NCBI RefSeq assembly: GCF_003053745.1
Contig: NZ_QAYE01000003.1
Coordinates: 248,001-312,000, forward strand
Direction of reading: 5' to 3'
Length of the DNA: 64,000 nucleotides
Source of the DNA: Sphingomonas faeni
GTDB taxonomy: Bacteria > Pseudomonadota > Alphaproteobacteria > Sphingomonadales > Sphingomonadaceae
Part shown: positions 11,059 through 20,275 of the stretch, piece after piece
Numbering within the stretch: the stretch's first letter is position 1
Layout of the letters: the number at the start of each line of letters is the position of its first letter
Position numbers and translations under genes: made by a program
The notes under the pieces: generated by a model
What the model was told of the DNA's origin: nothing
Seen by the model: the letters and a program-made list of their open reading frames with translations, nothing else
Databases searched by the model: none

Positions 11059-14000
11059 ATGAACGTGACGACAATCGCTACCTCGCGCATGCGCGGCGCT
11101 CGCACCGGATCGCGTCCTGCACGCGCGGCCTTGCTGACCTCGACGGCGTTGCTCGCCGCGGCGGCGCTGCCGTCGATCGCGTTTGCACAGGATCGCCTGC
11201 CGCGCCCTGAATCGATCGCCTATTCAAGCGCTCTGAACCCGGCCGACTTCGCCTCCGAACCGAACATCGTGATCTCGGCGCCGGGCACGCCGACCACGGC
11301 GCAGGATGTCGCCGGCGGCGTGAACGGCGTCGGCCAGATGACGATCTCGACGGGCGGCGGCGGCGTCGGCCTGTGCACGGGGACGCTGATCAATCCGCGC
11401 ACCGTGATCTTCGCCGCGCACTGCGTGAACGAGAACGCTGCCGGCACCGGCGCGCAGAACCCCTGGGGCTATGGTGCGCAGGGTGGAGGCATCCCGATCG
11501 CGTTCGGTTTCCAGCAGAACAACCGTCCGGCCCTGCTCGACTGGTTCCTGCCGACCACCGCGACCGGCGCGGTCAACACGCAGCAGTACAAGACCAACAC
11601 CGCCAACTTTCTCTATAACGTCAACCAGGTCGTCTATAACGCCGACTCGCTGAAGCTGGGTCTTGCGCAGAACTTCCTGCAGGGCGACGTCGCGATCGCG
11701 ACGCTGGATACGCCGGCCGCCAACGTGCCGACCTGGGCGCTGCTGCTATCGGCACTGCCCGCGCCCGCGTCGATCGGCGACACCAGCGGTACCGGCTATC
11801 ACGTCACGATCACCGGCTATGGTCGGAGCGGCCAGGGCGGCACGCTCGTCGGCGATACCAACGGCATCGATTACCGCCGCCGCATCGCCGAGAACACGAT
11901 CGGTATCCTCGGCTCGTTCGACGACCGCGATGCCTTCCTGTTCGGCTCGACCAGCGGCCGCCCACAGAATCTGTACCAGCTCGACTTCGACGATCCCCGT
12001 CGTGGCACCGCGGCGGCCAGCCCTTACGACTTCAACATCTTCAAGGATGCCCCGCTGCCGAACGAAGGCACAACGGCCGGCGGCGATTCGGGCGGGCCGC
12101 TGATCCTCGATCGCACCTTCGCCAAGCAAGTGGTCATCGGCGTGCTGTCGGGCGGCAACCGCTTCTTCAACGCGCAGCCGTTCGGCGCCTATGGCACGAC
12201 CAGCTTCTATCAGCCGCTCTATCTGTTCTCGGACTATATCGCCGCGAACAACCCGTATCGGTATGCGCAGACCAAGACGGGCGACGGCCTGTGGACCGAC
12301 GCGTCGCACTGGGTGACCGCGCTCGATCCGAACTACCAGATCATCGTCGACGGCAAGCTGGTCAACGGCATGCCGACCACCACCGGCGCAGGGATCGCCG
12401 GCGACGCGAACAAGTTCGGTCAGGTCTGCGACCAGGAGCCAGGCGAAGGCATCGACGTCTGCTTCGATATCAAGACCAACGTCACCTATGTCGACGGCAA
12501 GTCGGTTCCGACCAATGCCGCGACCACGACGACGGCTGCGACGGCGGGCGGCGCGGTTGCCACCAAGGGCGCACCGGGTTCGGTCGGCGAAGGCAAGATC
12601 GTCGAGGCGATCGCGCAGAAGACCAGCGTGGATATCGCGACGCTTGGCGGTAGCGCCGAGAGCATCGCGCAGGTGGGTACCATCGGCGCTGGCGGCGATG
12701 CAGTGGCACTGGCGGTCCTGTCGCCGACGCTCGCCAACGGCTTGCCGGGCGCGAGCAATTTCGTGCCGAACAACATCGATCCCGATCGCACGACACAGCG
12801 TAGCGCACGCTATTACGACGTCACGTTGTCGGCGGCGGGCACGACCACGCTGAACTCCGCGGTGACGGTCGACAAGTTCACCGTCGCGGGCAGCACGGCG
12901 AAGCTGGCGGTGACGTCGGCCGGGTCGCTCACCAGCCTGATGGCGATTAACCAGGTGACCGGCGTCGTCCAGAACGACGGCGTGATCTCGACGCCCGGCG
13001 ATTATTTCATGCTGTCGGGCATGCTCACCGGGTCTGGGCGGATCAACACGCCGTTCTTCACCAGCGTCGCCGGGATGATCGCACCCGGCACGACGGGGAC
13101 GATCGGCACGCTGACGATCGGCGGCAACGGCGTGCTCGCCTCGAGCACCAACCTGCTGGTCGATCTCGGCCCGAACGGCACGTCGGACAAGCTCGCCTTC
13201 GCTGCGACGACGTTCAATGCGGCAGGGGCCGCGACCAACGGCATCGTCAGCCTCAGCGGTCGCGTCGGGTTCGCGCCGGTCGCCGGCTATACCGTCCGGT
13301 ATAACGACCTCTACACGATCCTGACCGCACAGGGCGGCATCACCGGCGCGTTCGGTGCGGCTACCCCGCTCAGCGCGATCCTGACGCCGAGCTACGTCTA
13401 CAGTGCCAATGCGGTGCAGGTGCGGATCCTCGCGGGTCAGTATCGCAACGTCGTCGATGCGACGCCGGTCCAGTCGGCCTATGCTGGGCTGCTCGACCAG
13501 AATCGCTCCAACTATGCGGCGCTGAGCAACGTCTATGGTTCGCTCGACCTGCAGAACGCGGCGACGATCCGCTCGACGCTGGAAGGGCTGGCACCGCGGG
13601 CCGAGACGCTCAAGTCGAGCCTCGGCGTCGCGTCGATCGACACGATGTCGCGCTTCTATCGTGATCACATCGCGCAGATCGATACACGTGGCGGGCTCGG
13701 CGGTACGCTGGCGCTGATCGGCAAGCCGGTCCAGGTCGCCTCATTGATGGCGAGCGACCTGCCGGGCGGGCAGGACACGATGAGCGACTCGAGCGGCACC
13801 GTGTTGCAGCAGGGTCGTCTGCCCGACGACATGAGCGGCTTCATCGCGGGCGGCTATATCGACGGCAAGAGCCGGTCGATGCCGGGGACCAATCCGTTCG
13901 GCGGGCACGACAAGTTCGACGGTTACTTCGCGGCTGTTGGTCTTGAAAAGCAGGCAGGCGAGGGTGGCGTGATCGGCTTCTCGTTCTCGTACACCAACAC

Positions 14001-14655
14001 CGACGGAACGACCGGCGGGATCGCGCAGCGCGCCAAGGGCGAGCTGTTCCAGGGCACGCTTTACGGCAAGCTGGAGACCGCATCGGGGATCGTCCTCGAT
14101 ACGCAGTTCAGCGCGGGCGCGTTTGTCGCCAAGACCGATCGCACCGTCGGTTTCGTCGGCACCAGCTACCGCCTGCGCGGTACCGACAATGCGTTGACGG
14201 TCGTCAGCGAAGTCGGGCTCGGCAAGGCGTTCGACCTGTCGATGCTCAAGGTCGGTCCGCGCGTGTCGATGCGCGCAAGCCATATCGGCTTCGGCAAGTC
14301 GATCGAGAATGGCGGCGGACCAGCTCTGTTCGTCGATCGCGACAGCTTCGACAGCCTGCAGGGCCGCGCGGGGCTAGTGCTCAACGGCAGTGGTTCATTC
14401 CGGCCCTATGCCGCCGCGAACTACGTCCATGACTTCCAGTCGACGCCGGGCGTGTTCGGTGCGAACTTCGTAGGCGGGATCGGTCCGAATGCCCTGTTCG
14501 CGCTGGCCGGGCAGGACAAGAACTGGGGCGAGATCAGCGCCGGGCTGACGCTGGTCGGCGACAGCGTCGACATCTCGGTCGGCGCGGACACCACCGTCGA
14601 GCGCAAGGACGTGTCGAACCAGTCGTACAAGGGCTCGATCAAGATCCGCTTCTGA
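11059..14655 (+). CDS. Trypsin-like serine protease autotransporter
   Basis: About 1198 residues. A signal peptide ends near AFA/QD (residue 43). A trypsin-fold protease follows with the full triad: H121 in FAAHCVNE, D210 in GDVAIATLD and S344 in GGDSGGPL. A beta-helix-like, Gly/Thr-rich passenger spans roughly 420-880. The last ~280 residues look like an autotransporter beta-barrel ending in Phe (KIRF). The protein should be exported, inserted in the outer membrane and display or release the protease. ATG 11059 abuts AAGGGG; GTG 11065 would give better spacing. It stands alone, with a terminator after it. Substrate unknown. Confidence 0.88.
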   Translation: MNVTTIATSRMRGARTGSRPARAALLTSTALLAAAALPSIAFAQDRLPRPESIAYSSALNPADFASEPNIVISAPGTPTTAQDVAGGVNGVGQMTISTGGGGVGLCTGTLINPRTVIFAAHCVNENAAGTGAQNPWGYGAQGGGIPIAFGFQQNNRPALLDWFLPTTATGAVNTQQYKTNTANFLYNVNQVVYNADSLKLGLAQNFLQGDVAIATLDTPAANVPTWALLLSALPAPASIGDTSGTGYHVTITGYGRSGQGGTLVGDTNGIDYRRRIAENTIGILGSFDDRDAFLFGSTSGRPQNLYQLDFDDPRRGTAAASPYDFNIFKDAPLPNEGTTAGGDSGGPLILDRTFAKQVVIGVLSGGNRFFNAQPFGAYGTTSFYQPLYLFSDYIAANNPYRYAQTKTGDGLWTDASHWVTALDPNYQIIVDGKLVNGMPTTTGAGIAGDANKFGQVCDQEPGEGIDVCFDIKTNVTYVDGKSVPTNAATTTTAATAGGAVATKGAPGSVGEGKIVEAIAQKTSVDIATLGGSAESIAQVGTIGAGGDAVALAVLSPTLANGLPGASNFVPNNIDPDRTTQRSARYYDVTLSAAGTTTLNSAVTVDKFTVAGSTAKLAVTSAGSLTSLMAINQVTGVVQNDGVISTPGDYFMLSGMLTGSGRINTPFFTSVAGMIAPGTTGTIGTLTIGGNGVLASSTNLLVDLGPNGTSDKLAFAATTFNAAGAATNGIVSLSGRVGFAPVAGYTVRYNDLYTILTAQGGITGAFGAATPLSAILTPSYVYSANAVQVRILAGQYRNVVDATPVQSAYAGLLDQNRSNYAALSNVYGSLDLQNAATIRSTLEGLAPRAETLKSSLGVASIDTMSRFYRDHIAQIDTRGGLGGTLALIGKPVQVASLMASDLPGGQDTMSDSSGTVLQQGRLPDDMSGFIAGGYIDGKSRSMPGTNPFGGHDKFDGYFAAVGLEKQAGEGGVIGFSFSYTNTDGTTGGIAQRAKGELFQGTLYGKLETASGIVLDTQFSAGAFVAKTDRTVGFVGTSYRLRGTDNALTVVSEVGLGKAFDLSMLKVGPRVSMRASHIGFGKSIENGGGPALFVDRDSFDSLQGRAGLVLNGSGSFRPYAAANYVHDFQSTPGVFGANFVGGIGPNALFALAGQDKNWGEISAGLTLVGDSVDISVGADTTVERKDVSNQSYKGSIKIRF

Positions 14656-14689
14656 TCGCGGCGGTTCCAGATCGTTGGAATAGCGAAAG

Positions 14690-14723
14690 GGTCATCCGCT
14701 CGTGCGGGTGGCCTTTTTCTTAT
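14690..14723 (+). terminator. Terminator of the autotransporter gene
   Basis: Stem GGTCATCCGC (14690-14699) with GCGGGTGGCC (14704-14713), including two G-U pairs. A TCGT loop and TTTTTCTTATT follow. It sits 34 bases past the stop codon. Confidence 0.8.
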
Positions 14724-14788
14724 TCGCGGCCGAGCTTGGTTGAGATCCGGTGGGGTGGGGGCGAGCGCTTCCAGGCCGCCTCCCCTTC

Positions 14789-14884
14789 ACCCCTCCGTCA
14801 TCCTGACGAAAGTCAGGATCCAGAGCCGTAAAGGGCGGTCCTCCGTCACCCTAGATCCTGACTTTCGTCAGGATGACGGAGGGT
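14789..14884. repeat. Paired-hairpin repeat, type E
   Basis: Hairpins ATCCTGAC/GTCAGGAT at 14800-14819 and 14855-14874 face each other. The outer arms CCTCCGTCATCC and GGATGACGGAGG are also complementary. The gap 14656-15007 holds the terminator, this repeat and the marR control region; nothing else is seen. Confidence 0.85.
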
Positions 14885-14990
14885 GGGAGAGCGCGCATGG
14901 ACGACTTATCGTACCTTGGGCCGCCACACCACGAACGTCCGCCGTCATCGCCTCAACATGCAAAACGCGCAATTGACTGCCTGAGCAATG

Positions 14991-15004
14991 GTTGCCATGG
15001 CAAC
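14991..15004. promoter_or_regulatory. Palindromic operator upstream of marR-emr operon
   Basis: Perfect 14-bp palindrome GTTGCCATGGCAAC ending three bases before the marR start codon and 12 bases after a TTGACT hexamer (14973-14978). MarR proteins bind such short dyads in their own promoters. Autoregulation of the operon from here is inferred. Confidence 0.65.
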
Positions 15005-15007
15005 GAT

Positions 15008-15478
15008 ATGGCGTTCTACACCAAATCGGAATTCGGGCCGGATTGTTCGCTCGGCTACCTCGCGCGACGGATCCATCAGATCGGGCAGAGCCTGATCGAG
15101 CCGGTGTTTGCGGCGGAGGGTCTGTCCGGGACGCAGTGGTCGGCGCTCATGTCCATCCTCGCAGGCCGGGCGGCGACGTGTGCCGACCTCGCGCGGGATC
15201 TTTCGCACGACAAGGGTGCGACGACGCGGCTGGTCGACGCGATGGAGCAGAACGGGTGGGTCACGCGGTCGCGGGCGAGCGACGACCGGCGGGTACTCAA
15301 TCTCGAACTGACGGCCGACGGCGAGGCGGTTGCGATCCGGTGTCGCGATAAGATCATAGAATACTGGAATAGTCTGCTGATGGGCTGGGACCGGGCCGAA
15401 ATCGAGAAGCTGATCGAACTGATGCAGAAACTCCGCACGACGCTGGACGACGCTCTGACCGAAGGACGCCGCGCATGA
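15008..15478 (+). CDS. MarR-family transcriptional regulator
   Basis: 156-residue winged-helix repressor. The core reads ATCADLARDLSHDKGATTRL (recognition region), then VTRSRASDDRRVLNLELTADG, the wing with the DxRR motif typical of MarR. ATG 15008 is chosen over upstream open sequence that crosses the operator and repeat. It overlaps the next gene (ATGA), so it heads the efflux operon that it most likely represses. The inducer is unknown. Confidence 0.93.
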   Translation: MAFYTKSEFGPDCSLGYLARRIHQIGQSLIEPVFAAEGLSGTQWSALMSILAGRAATCADLARDLSHDKGATTRLVDAMEQNGWVTRSRASDDRRVLNLELTADGEAVAIRCRDKIIEYWNSLLMGWDRAEIEKLIELMQKLRTTLDDALTEGRRA

Positions 15479-16884
15479 AGATTGGCACTGCCCTGGCCCC
15501 GCTCACGGTGGCGGGGCTGCTCGCGGGATGCGCGATCCCGGCGTCGAAGACTGTCGTGGAGCCGGTATCGGCCACCGCGCTGGGGCTGGCTCCGGACGCC
15601 GCGCCGGTGATCGCGGCCGACTGGTGGCGGTCGTTCGGCGATCCGCAGCTCGATCGGCTGGTACGCGATGCGGTCGCAGGCAGCCCGTCGCTCGATGCGG
15701 CGCTGGCACGGGTCGCGCAGGCGCAGGCGGTGCTGTCGACGCGGCGGGCCGACAATGGCCCCGACGTGACGCTCGATGCGCAGGAGCAATTGGCGCGCCT
15801 GAGCGGGCGCTACACGATCCCGCCGCCCTATGCCGGGTCGACGCGGTTCGTCGGGTCGACCGCGGCGAACCTCAGCTGGAACCTCGATCTGTTCGGGCGT
15901 CAGAAGGCTGCGATCGAGGGGGCGCGGGCGTCGGTGCGTGCGGCTTCGCTCGACGTGGCGGCGGCGCGGATGGCGCTGTCGGGGGCGGTCGTGCAGACGT
16001 ATATCGATCTCGAACGCGCCGAGGCGCAGGCGGGGATCGCGCAGCGGACGATCGCGACGCGGCAGAATTCGCTGCGGCTGGTGAACGTGCGGAACCGCAA
16101 CAATCTGGCGAGCAAGCTCGACGCGCAGGCTGCGACGACTCTGCTGGCGCAGGCGCGGCAGGCGTTGCTGCGTGCGCAGGCGGCGCAGGTGCTCGCGAAG
16201 AACGCACTGGCGGCGCTGGCCGGGCGTGGCGCGGATTACCCGGCGACGATCGGCGCGACGGCGTTGCGGCTCGATGCGGCGCTGCCGTTGCCCAAGACCG
16301 TGCCGGCCGACCTGCTGGCGCGGCGTGCCGATATCGCGGCGGCGCAAGCGCGGATCGAGGCTGCGGCTGCCGGGCGTCAGGTTGCGCGAAAAGCGTTCTA
16401 TCCGAACGTCAATCTGGCGGCGCTGGCGGGGTTCCAGGCGGTCGGGCTCGGCAATCTGCTCTCGCTCGATGCGGGCACGGTCGGCGTCGGGCCGGCGATC
16501 CATCTGCCGATCTTCGACAATGGCCGGTTGAAGGCGGACCTTGCGGGCGCGACCGCGGCACTCGATCTGGCGACCGCGGATTACAACGACCGGGTGATCG
16601 GTGCGGTGCGCGAGGCAGGCGATGCGGTTGCGCGGATCGGTGCGCTCGACGCCGACCGTCAGCGACAGCGCGAGGTGGTGCGCGGCTATGCCGAGACCGG
16701 GCGGCTGAACGCGATCCGCGTTTCCAGCGGCCTCGATAGCCGGCTCGACCTCGTCGACAACGATGTCCGCACGCTGGCCGCCGAACAGGCCGATGCCGAC
16801 CTCGCCGCCGATGCCGCGCAACAGCGCGTGCAGCTCGTGCTGGCGCTGGGTGGTGGTTATGATTTTCAGGGGATGACGCGATGA
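15475..16884 (+). CDS. Outer-membrane efflux lipoprotein (NodT/TolC family)
   Basis: 469 residues. Lipoprotein signal peptide with lipobox LLAGC (cysteine about residue 19), then the NodT-type start DWWRSFGDPQLDRLV and two halves of long alpha-helical coiled coil. It forms the trimeric outer-membrane channel of a tripartite pump. It overlaps marR and emrA by ATGA on both sides, which makes a tightly coupled marR-OMF-emrA unit. It is related in family, but not identical, to the factor of the RND system at 22310-23722. Confidence 0.93.
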   Translation: MKIGTALAPLTVAGLLAGCAIPASKTVVEPVSATALGLAPDAAPVIAADWWRSFGDPQLDRLVRDAVAGSPSLDAALARVAQAQAVLSTRRADNGPDVTLDAQEQLARLSGRYTIPPPYAGSTRFVGSTAANLSWNLDLFGRQKAAIEGARASVRAASLDVAAARMALSGAVVQTYIDLERAEAQAGIAQRTIATRQNSLRLVNVRNRNNLASKLDAQAATTLLAQARQALLRAQAAQVLAKNALAALAGRGADYPATIGATALRLDAALPLPKTVPADLLARRADIAAAQARIEAAAAGRQVARKAFYPNVNLAALAGFQAVGLGNLLSLDAGTVGVGPAIHLPIFDNGRLKADLAGATAALDLATADYNDRVIGAVREAGDAVARIGALDADRQRQREVVRGYAETGRLNAIRVSSGLDSRLDLVDNDVRTLAAEQADADLAADAAQQRVQLVLALGGGYDFQGMTR

Positions 16885-18044
16885 CCGATACGCAAACGCC
16901 GGCGCCCGCCGCGGCTCCGACCGGCAATCCGCGCGCACGCAAGCGCGCGCTGACGATCCTCGGCGTCGTCGTCGTGACGGGCGCGATCGTGTGGGCGGTG
17001 TTCCACTTCCTGCTCGCCGCGCCTGAGCAGGAGACCGACGATGCCTATGTTGCGGGCGACGTGGTAGCGATCACCGCACGTGATCCGGGGCAGGTGACCG
17101 CGATCCATGCAGATAACACGCAGGTCGTGAAGGCGGGGCAGCCTTTGATCGACCTCGACGCCGCGACCGCGGATGTCGGTGTTGCGTCGGCGGAGGCGGA
17201 GCTTGCGCGGGCGGTTCGCGCGACGCGGTCGGACTTCTCGAAGGTGAACGAGACCGGGGCCGCGGTCGTGCAGGCGGAGGCCGAACTGGCGCGCGCGCGG
17301 AACGATCTCGCGCGCCGGCGTGGGGCGGCCGCGGAAGGCGCGATCTCCGGCGAGGAGCTGAGCCACGCGGCGGACCAGGTGAAGGTGGCGAGCGCGACGC
17401 TGCAACTCGCGCGCAGCCAGCAGGCGCAGTCGAAGAACGGCGTCGTCGGCACCACCGTATCGAACAATCCGGCAGTGCTGGCGGCGATCGCGGCCTATCG
17501 TCGCGCGGCGATCACACGCAGCCATATGCATGTGGTGGCGCCGATCGACGGCGTCGTCGCGCAGCGTACGGTGCAGCTTGGGCAGCAGGTTTCGGCGGGG
17601 ATGCCGCTGATGGCCGTGGTGCCGCTCGACCGGGTCTGGGTCGATGCGAACTTCCGCGAGACGCAGTTGCGCGATCTGCGGATCGGGCAGGCGGCGACGG
17701 TGACGGCCGACATGTACGGGGACGACCTGGTCTATCACGGCCATGTGGTCGGGCTCGGCGCGGGTAGCGGCAATGCGTTCGCGCTGCTGCCGCCGCAGAA
17801 TGCGAGCGGGAACTGGATCAAGATCACCCAGCGCGTGCCGGTGCGGATCGCGCTCGACAAGGGTGAACTGCGGCGCAATCCGTTGCGGGTCGGGCTGTCG
17901 GTGAACGCGATCGTCGATACCGCGGACAAGTCGGGCACCATGGTCGGGCGGCCGGCGGTGGCGGCGTATAAGGGGTTGGCGACCGGGCAGGGGGATGCCG
18001 CGGTCGATGCGAAGATCCGCCAGATCATCGCGGCTAACCGGTGA
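16881..18044 (+). CDS. emrA: EmrA-type membrane fusion protein
   Basis: 387-residue HlyD-family adaptor. One transmembrane helix (about residues 28-50) anchors it in the inner membrane. A lipoyl half (ETDDAYVAGDVVAIT), an alpha-helical hairpin rich in Ala and Glu, the second lipoyl half (HMHVVAPIDGVVAQRT) and the beta-barrel WVDANFRETQL follow. These are the standard EmrA motifs. It bridges the DHA2 transporter and the outer-membrane channel. A ~280-base repeat-filled gap separates it from emrB, unusual inside such an operon. Confidence 0.93.
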   Translation: MTDTQTPAPAAAPTGNPRARKRALTILGVVVVTGAIVWAVFHFLLAAPEQETDDAYVAGDVVAITARDPGQVTAIHADNTQVVKAGQPLIDLDAATADVGVASAEAELARAVRATRSDFSKVNETGAAVVQAEAELARARNDLARRRGAAAEGAISGEELSHAADQVKVASATLQLARSQQAQSKNGVVGTTVSNNPAVLAAIAAYRRAAITRSHMHVVAPIDGVVAQRTVQLGQQVSAGMPLMAVVPLDRVWVDANFRETQLRDLRIGQAATVTADMYGDDLVYHGHVVGLGAGSGNAFALLPPQNASGNWIKITQRVPVRIALDKGELRRNPLRVGLSVNAIVDTADKSGTMVGRPAVAAYKGLATGQGDAAVDAKIRQIIAANR

Positions 18045-18091
18045 TGGTTTTGCGGTGGCCGCTAGTAGGGTCCGGTCCCTTCCTCTTTGTT

Positions 18092-18138
18092 CTCCCGCGA
18101 AGGCGGGAGTCCAGTCTGGGTCCCCGCCTTCGCGGGGA
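18092..18138. repeat. Paired-hairpin repeat, type A (emrA/emrB gap)
   Basis: Hairpins CTCCCGC/GCGGGAG (18092-18109) and CCCCGC/GCGGGG (18122-18137) are joined by a short TCCAGTCTGGG spacer. Nearly identical to 37112-37158, and in reverse orientation to 4253-4300. Confidence 0.85.
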
Positions 18139-18173
18139 AACAAGCGTGGGGCAGTCCACCGCGTTTCAGGGTG

Positions 18174-18281
18174 CACCACCCCGGCGGAGGCCGGGGCCCA
18201 GTTGGAAAGGTGGTCGTAACGGCGCGCTGCCTTCTGTTAGCCTCGTTTCCCAACTGGGCCCCGGCCTTCGCCGGGGTGGTG
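18174..18281. repeat. Paired-hairpin repeat, type B (emrA/emrB gap)
   Basis: Hairpins CCCCGGC/GCCGGGG at 18179-18196 and 18259-18276, with complementary outer ACCACC and GGTGGT ends and inner CCCAGTTGG and CCAACTGGG arms. Two repeat units of different type lie back to back in this gap. Confidence 0.85.
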
Positions 18282-18321
18282 GCGTGGTCGAGGTTCACCT
18301 TCCCGAACGGAGTGCCACCTG

Positions 18322-19866
18322 ATGGCAGCCCCCTCCGGCGCCGGTCCCGCCCCTCTCGTCGGCGGCTCGCTAGCCCTCACCGCATTCGCGCTCGCGCTCG
18401 GCACCTTCATGCAGGTGCTCGACACGACGATCGCGAACGTTTCTCTCCCCACCATCGCGGGCAATCTCGGCGTTTCCAGCGACAACTCCACCTGGATCGT
18501 CACCGCGTTCGCCGTCGCCAACGGCGTCGCGGTGCCACTGACCGGGTGGTTGATGGGGCGGTTCGGCGTGGTGCGAACGTTCTGCGTGTCCGTGTTCCTG
18601 TTCACGATCGCGTCGTTCCTGTGCGGGATCGCGTGGGACCTGCCCTCGCTGATCGGCTTCCGCATTCTCCAGGGTGCCGTATCCGGGCCGATGATCCCCG
18701 GCAGCCAGGCGCTGCTGATCGCGATCTTCCCCGTCCACAAGCGCTCGACCGCGCTCGGCATCTGGTCGATGACCACGCTCGTCGCGCCGATCATGGGGCC
18801 GATCCTGGGCGGCTACATCTCCGACAATTATCACTGGAGCTGGATTTTCCTGATCAACGTGCCGTTCGGGATGTTCTGCGCGTTCGTGTGCTGGAACAAG
18901 CTCGGCAAGCGCGACACGCCGACGCGGAAGCTGCCGATCGACCAAGTCGGGCTGATCCTGCTGGTGATCTGGGTCGGTGCGCTGCAGATCGTGCTCGATC
19001 TCGGCAAGAACGACGACTGGTTCGCCGCCGACCGGATCGTCATCGCCGCGGTCGTCGCCGCGATCGGCTTTGTCGGCTGGATCATCTGGGAGCTGACCGA
19101 CGCCAACCCGGCGGTGAACCTGTCGCTGTTCAAGAGCCGCAATTTCACGATCGGGACGATCGCGTTCTGTCTCGGCTATGCGGTGTTCTTCGCCAACACG
19201 CTGTTGCTGCCACTCTGGTTGCAGACGCAGCTCGGCTACACCGCGACCTGGGCGGGACTGGTCGCCGCACCCTCGGGCGCGGTGGCGGTGATTCTGACGC
19301 CGTTCGTGGCCCGACTCAGCGGCAAGATCGACGCGCGTATCCTCGCCACGGTGGCGTTCGCGTCGTTCGGCTACTCCTATTATCTCCGTTCGGGCTACAC
19401 GACGGGCGCGAGCTTCTACGACCTCATGCTGCCGCTGATGGTGCAGGGGATCGCGATGAGCACGTTCTTCCTCGCGATGCTGACGATTTCGCTCGACCGT
19501 ATCCCGGCCGAGCGGCTGCCGTCGGCGACGGGCATCTCGAACTTTGCGCGCATCACCTCGGGCAGCTTCGCCGCGTCGATCATCACGACCGCCTGGGATC
19601 GTCGCGAGACGCTGCACCAGAGCCGGTTGTCGGAAGCGATCGGCACCGGTTCGCCCTACCAGATGGCGCAGGGTGCGCTGACGCGGATGGGGCTGACCGA
19701 CGTGCAGGCGGCCGGCGCGATCACACGGCAGATGGTGGCGCAGGCGTATCTGCTCGCGTCGACCGACCTGTTCCGTATCTCGGCCTGGCTGTGCCTCGCG
19801 ATGGTGATCATCGTCTGGTTCACGCGCCGTGCGAGCCCCCCACAAGGACCGATCGCCGCGGATTGA
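18322..19866 (+). CDS. emrB: EmrB/QacA-type DHA2 multidrug transporter
   Basis: 514-residue MFS proton antiporter with 14 predicted transmembrane helices (DHA2 family). The N-terminal motif QVLDTTIANVSLPTIAGNLG is the classic DHA2 motif in helix 1; WIVTAFAVANGVAVPLTGWL and the loop motif before helix 3 follow. It should expel hydrophobic drugs or toxic metabolites through EmrA and the upstream outer-membrane channel. ATG 18322 sits right after the repeat cluster. Substrate unknown. Confidence 0.93.
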   Translation: MAAPSGAGPAPLVGGSLALTAFALALGTFMQVLDTTIANVSLPTIAGNLGVSSDNSTWIVTAFAVANGVAVPLTGWLMGRFGVVRTFCVSVFLFTIASFLCGIAWDLPSLIGFRILQGAVSGPMIPGSQALLIAIFPVHKRSTALGIWSMTTLVAPIMGPILGGYISDNYHWSWIFLINVPFGMFCAFVCWNKLGKRDTPTRKLPIDQVGLILLVIWVGALQIVLDLGKNDDWFAADRIVIAAVVAAIGFVGWIIWELTDANPAVNLSLFKSRNFTIGTIAFCLGYAVFFANTLLLPLWLQTQLGYTATWAGLVAAPSGAVAVILTPFVARLSGKIDARILATVAFASFGYSYYLRSGYTTGASFYDLMLPLMVQGIAMSTFFLAMLTISLDRIPAERLPSATGISNFARITSGSFAASIITTAWDRRETLHQSRLSEAIGTGSPYQMAQGALTRMGLTDVQAAGAITRQMVAQAYLLASTDLFRISAWLCLAMVIIVWFTRRASPPQGPIAAD

Positions 19867-19999
19867 TCGCTCCGGTTGTCGTTTTCTTACCACCGGCGGG
19901 CCGTCGTACGATTGCCCGCCGATTGAAACGTTATCGCAACCACTTGGCCCCTAACGGTCGCTTTACCAGATACGAACTGCCTGTGGGGGGCCAGCTACC

Positions 20000-20275
20000 A
20001 TGATGACCAAGAACACCGTTTTGCGGATCGCAGCCGCATGCCTTTTGTCGAGCGCGGCGCCAGCCTGGGCCGGTACGCCGACGACCTGCATCCAGTCGAT
20101 CAGCACGCCGCGCCTGGTCTGCGACGAAGGTGCGTGCGTGCGCGTCTCGGTCAAGGATCTGTGCGATGCGGTGCGCGCGTCCTATCCCGTCAAGCGCCGC
20201 GCGGTGAAGCCGATCCGCATCGACGACAATCCGGTCCGTACCGAGCTGACGCTGCTGATCGCCAGCGTCAGCTAA
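20000..20275 (+). CDS. Small exported hypothetical protein
   Basis: 91 residues with a signal peptide (MMTKNTVLRIAAACLLSSAA, cut near AWA/GT). The mature part holds four cysteines (TTCIQS, RLVCDEGACVRVS, KDLCDA) that could form two disulfides in the periplasm. I do not recognise the family. It follows emrB by about 130 bases and is convergent with the lactonase-family gene, overlapping it by four bases. Confidence 0.65.
   Translation: MMTKNTVLRIAAACLLSSAAPAWAGTPTTCIQSISTPRLVCDEGACVRVSVKDLCDAVRASYPVKRRAVKPIRIDDNPVRTELTLLIASVS

Noticed and set aside
11746..13668. 640-codon open frame antisense to the autotransporter
   Set aside because: Arg/Asp/Val-rich translation without any domain; the sense gene has signal peptide, triad and barrel.
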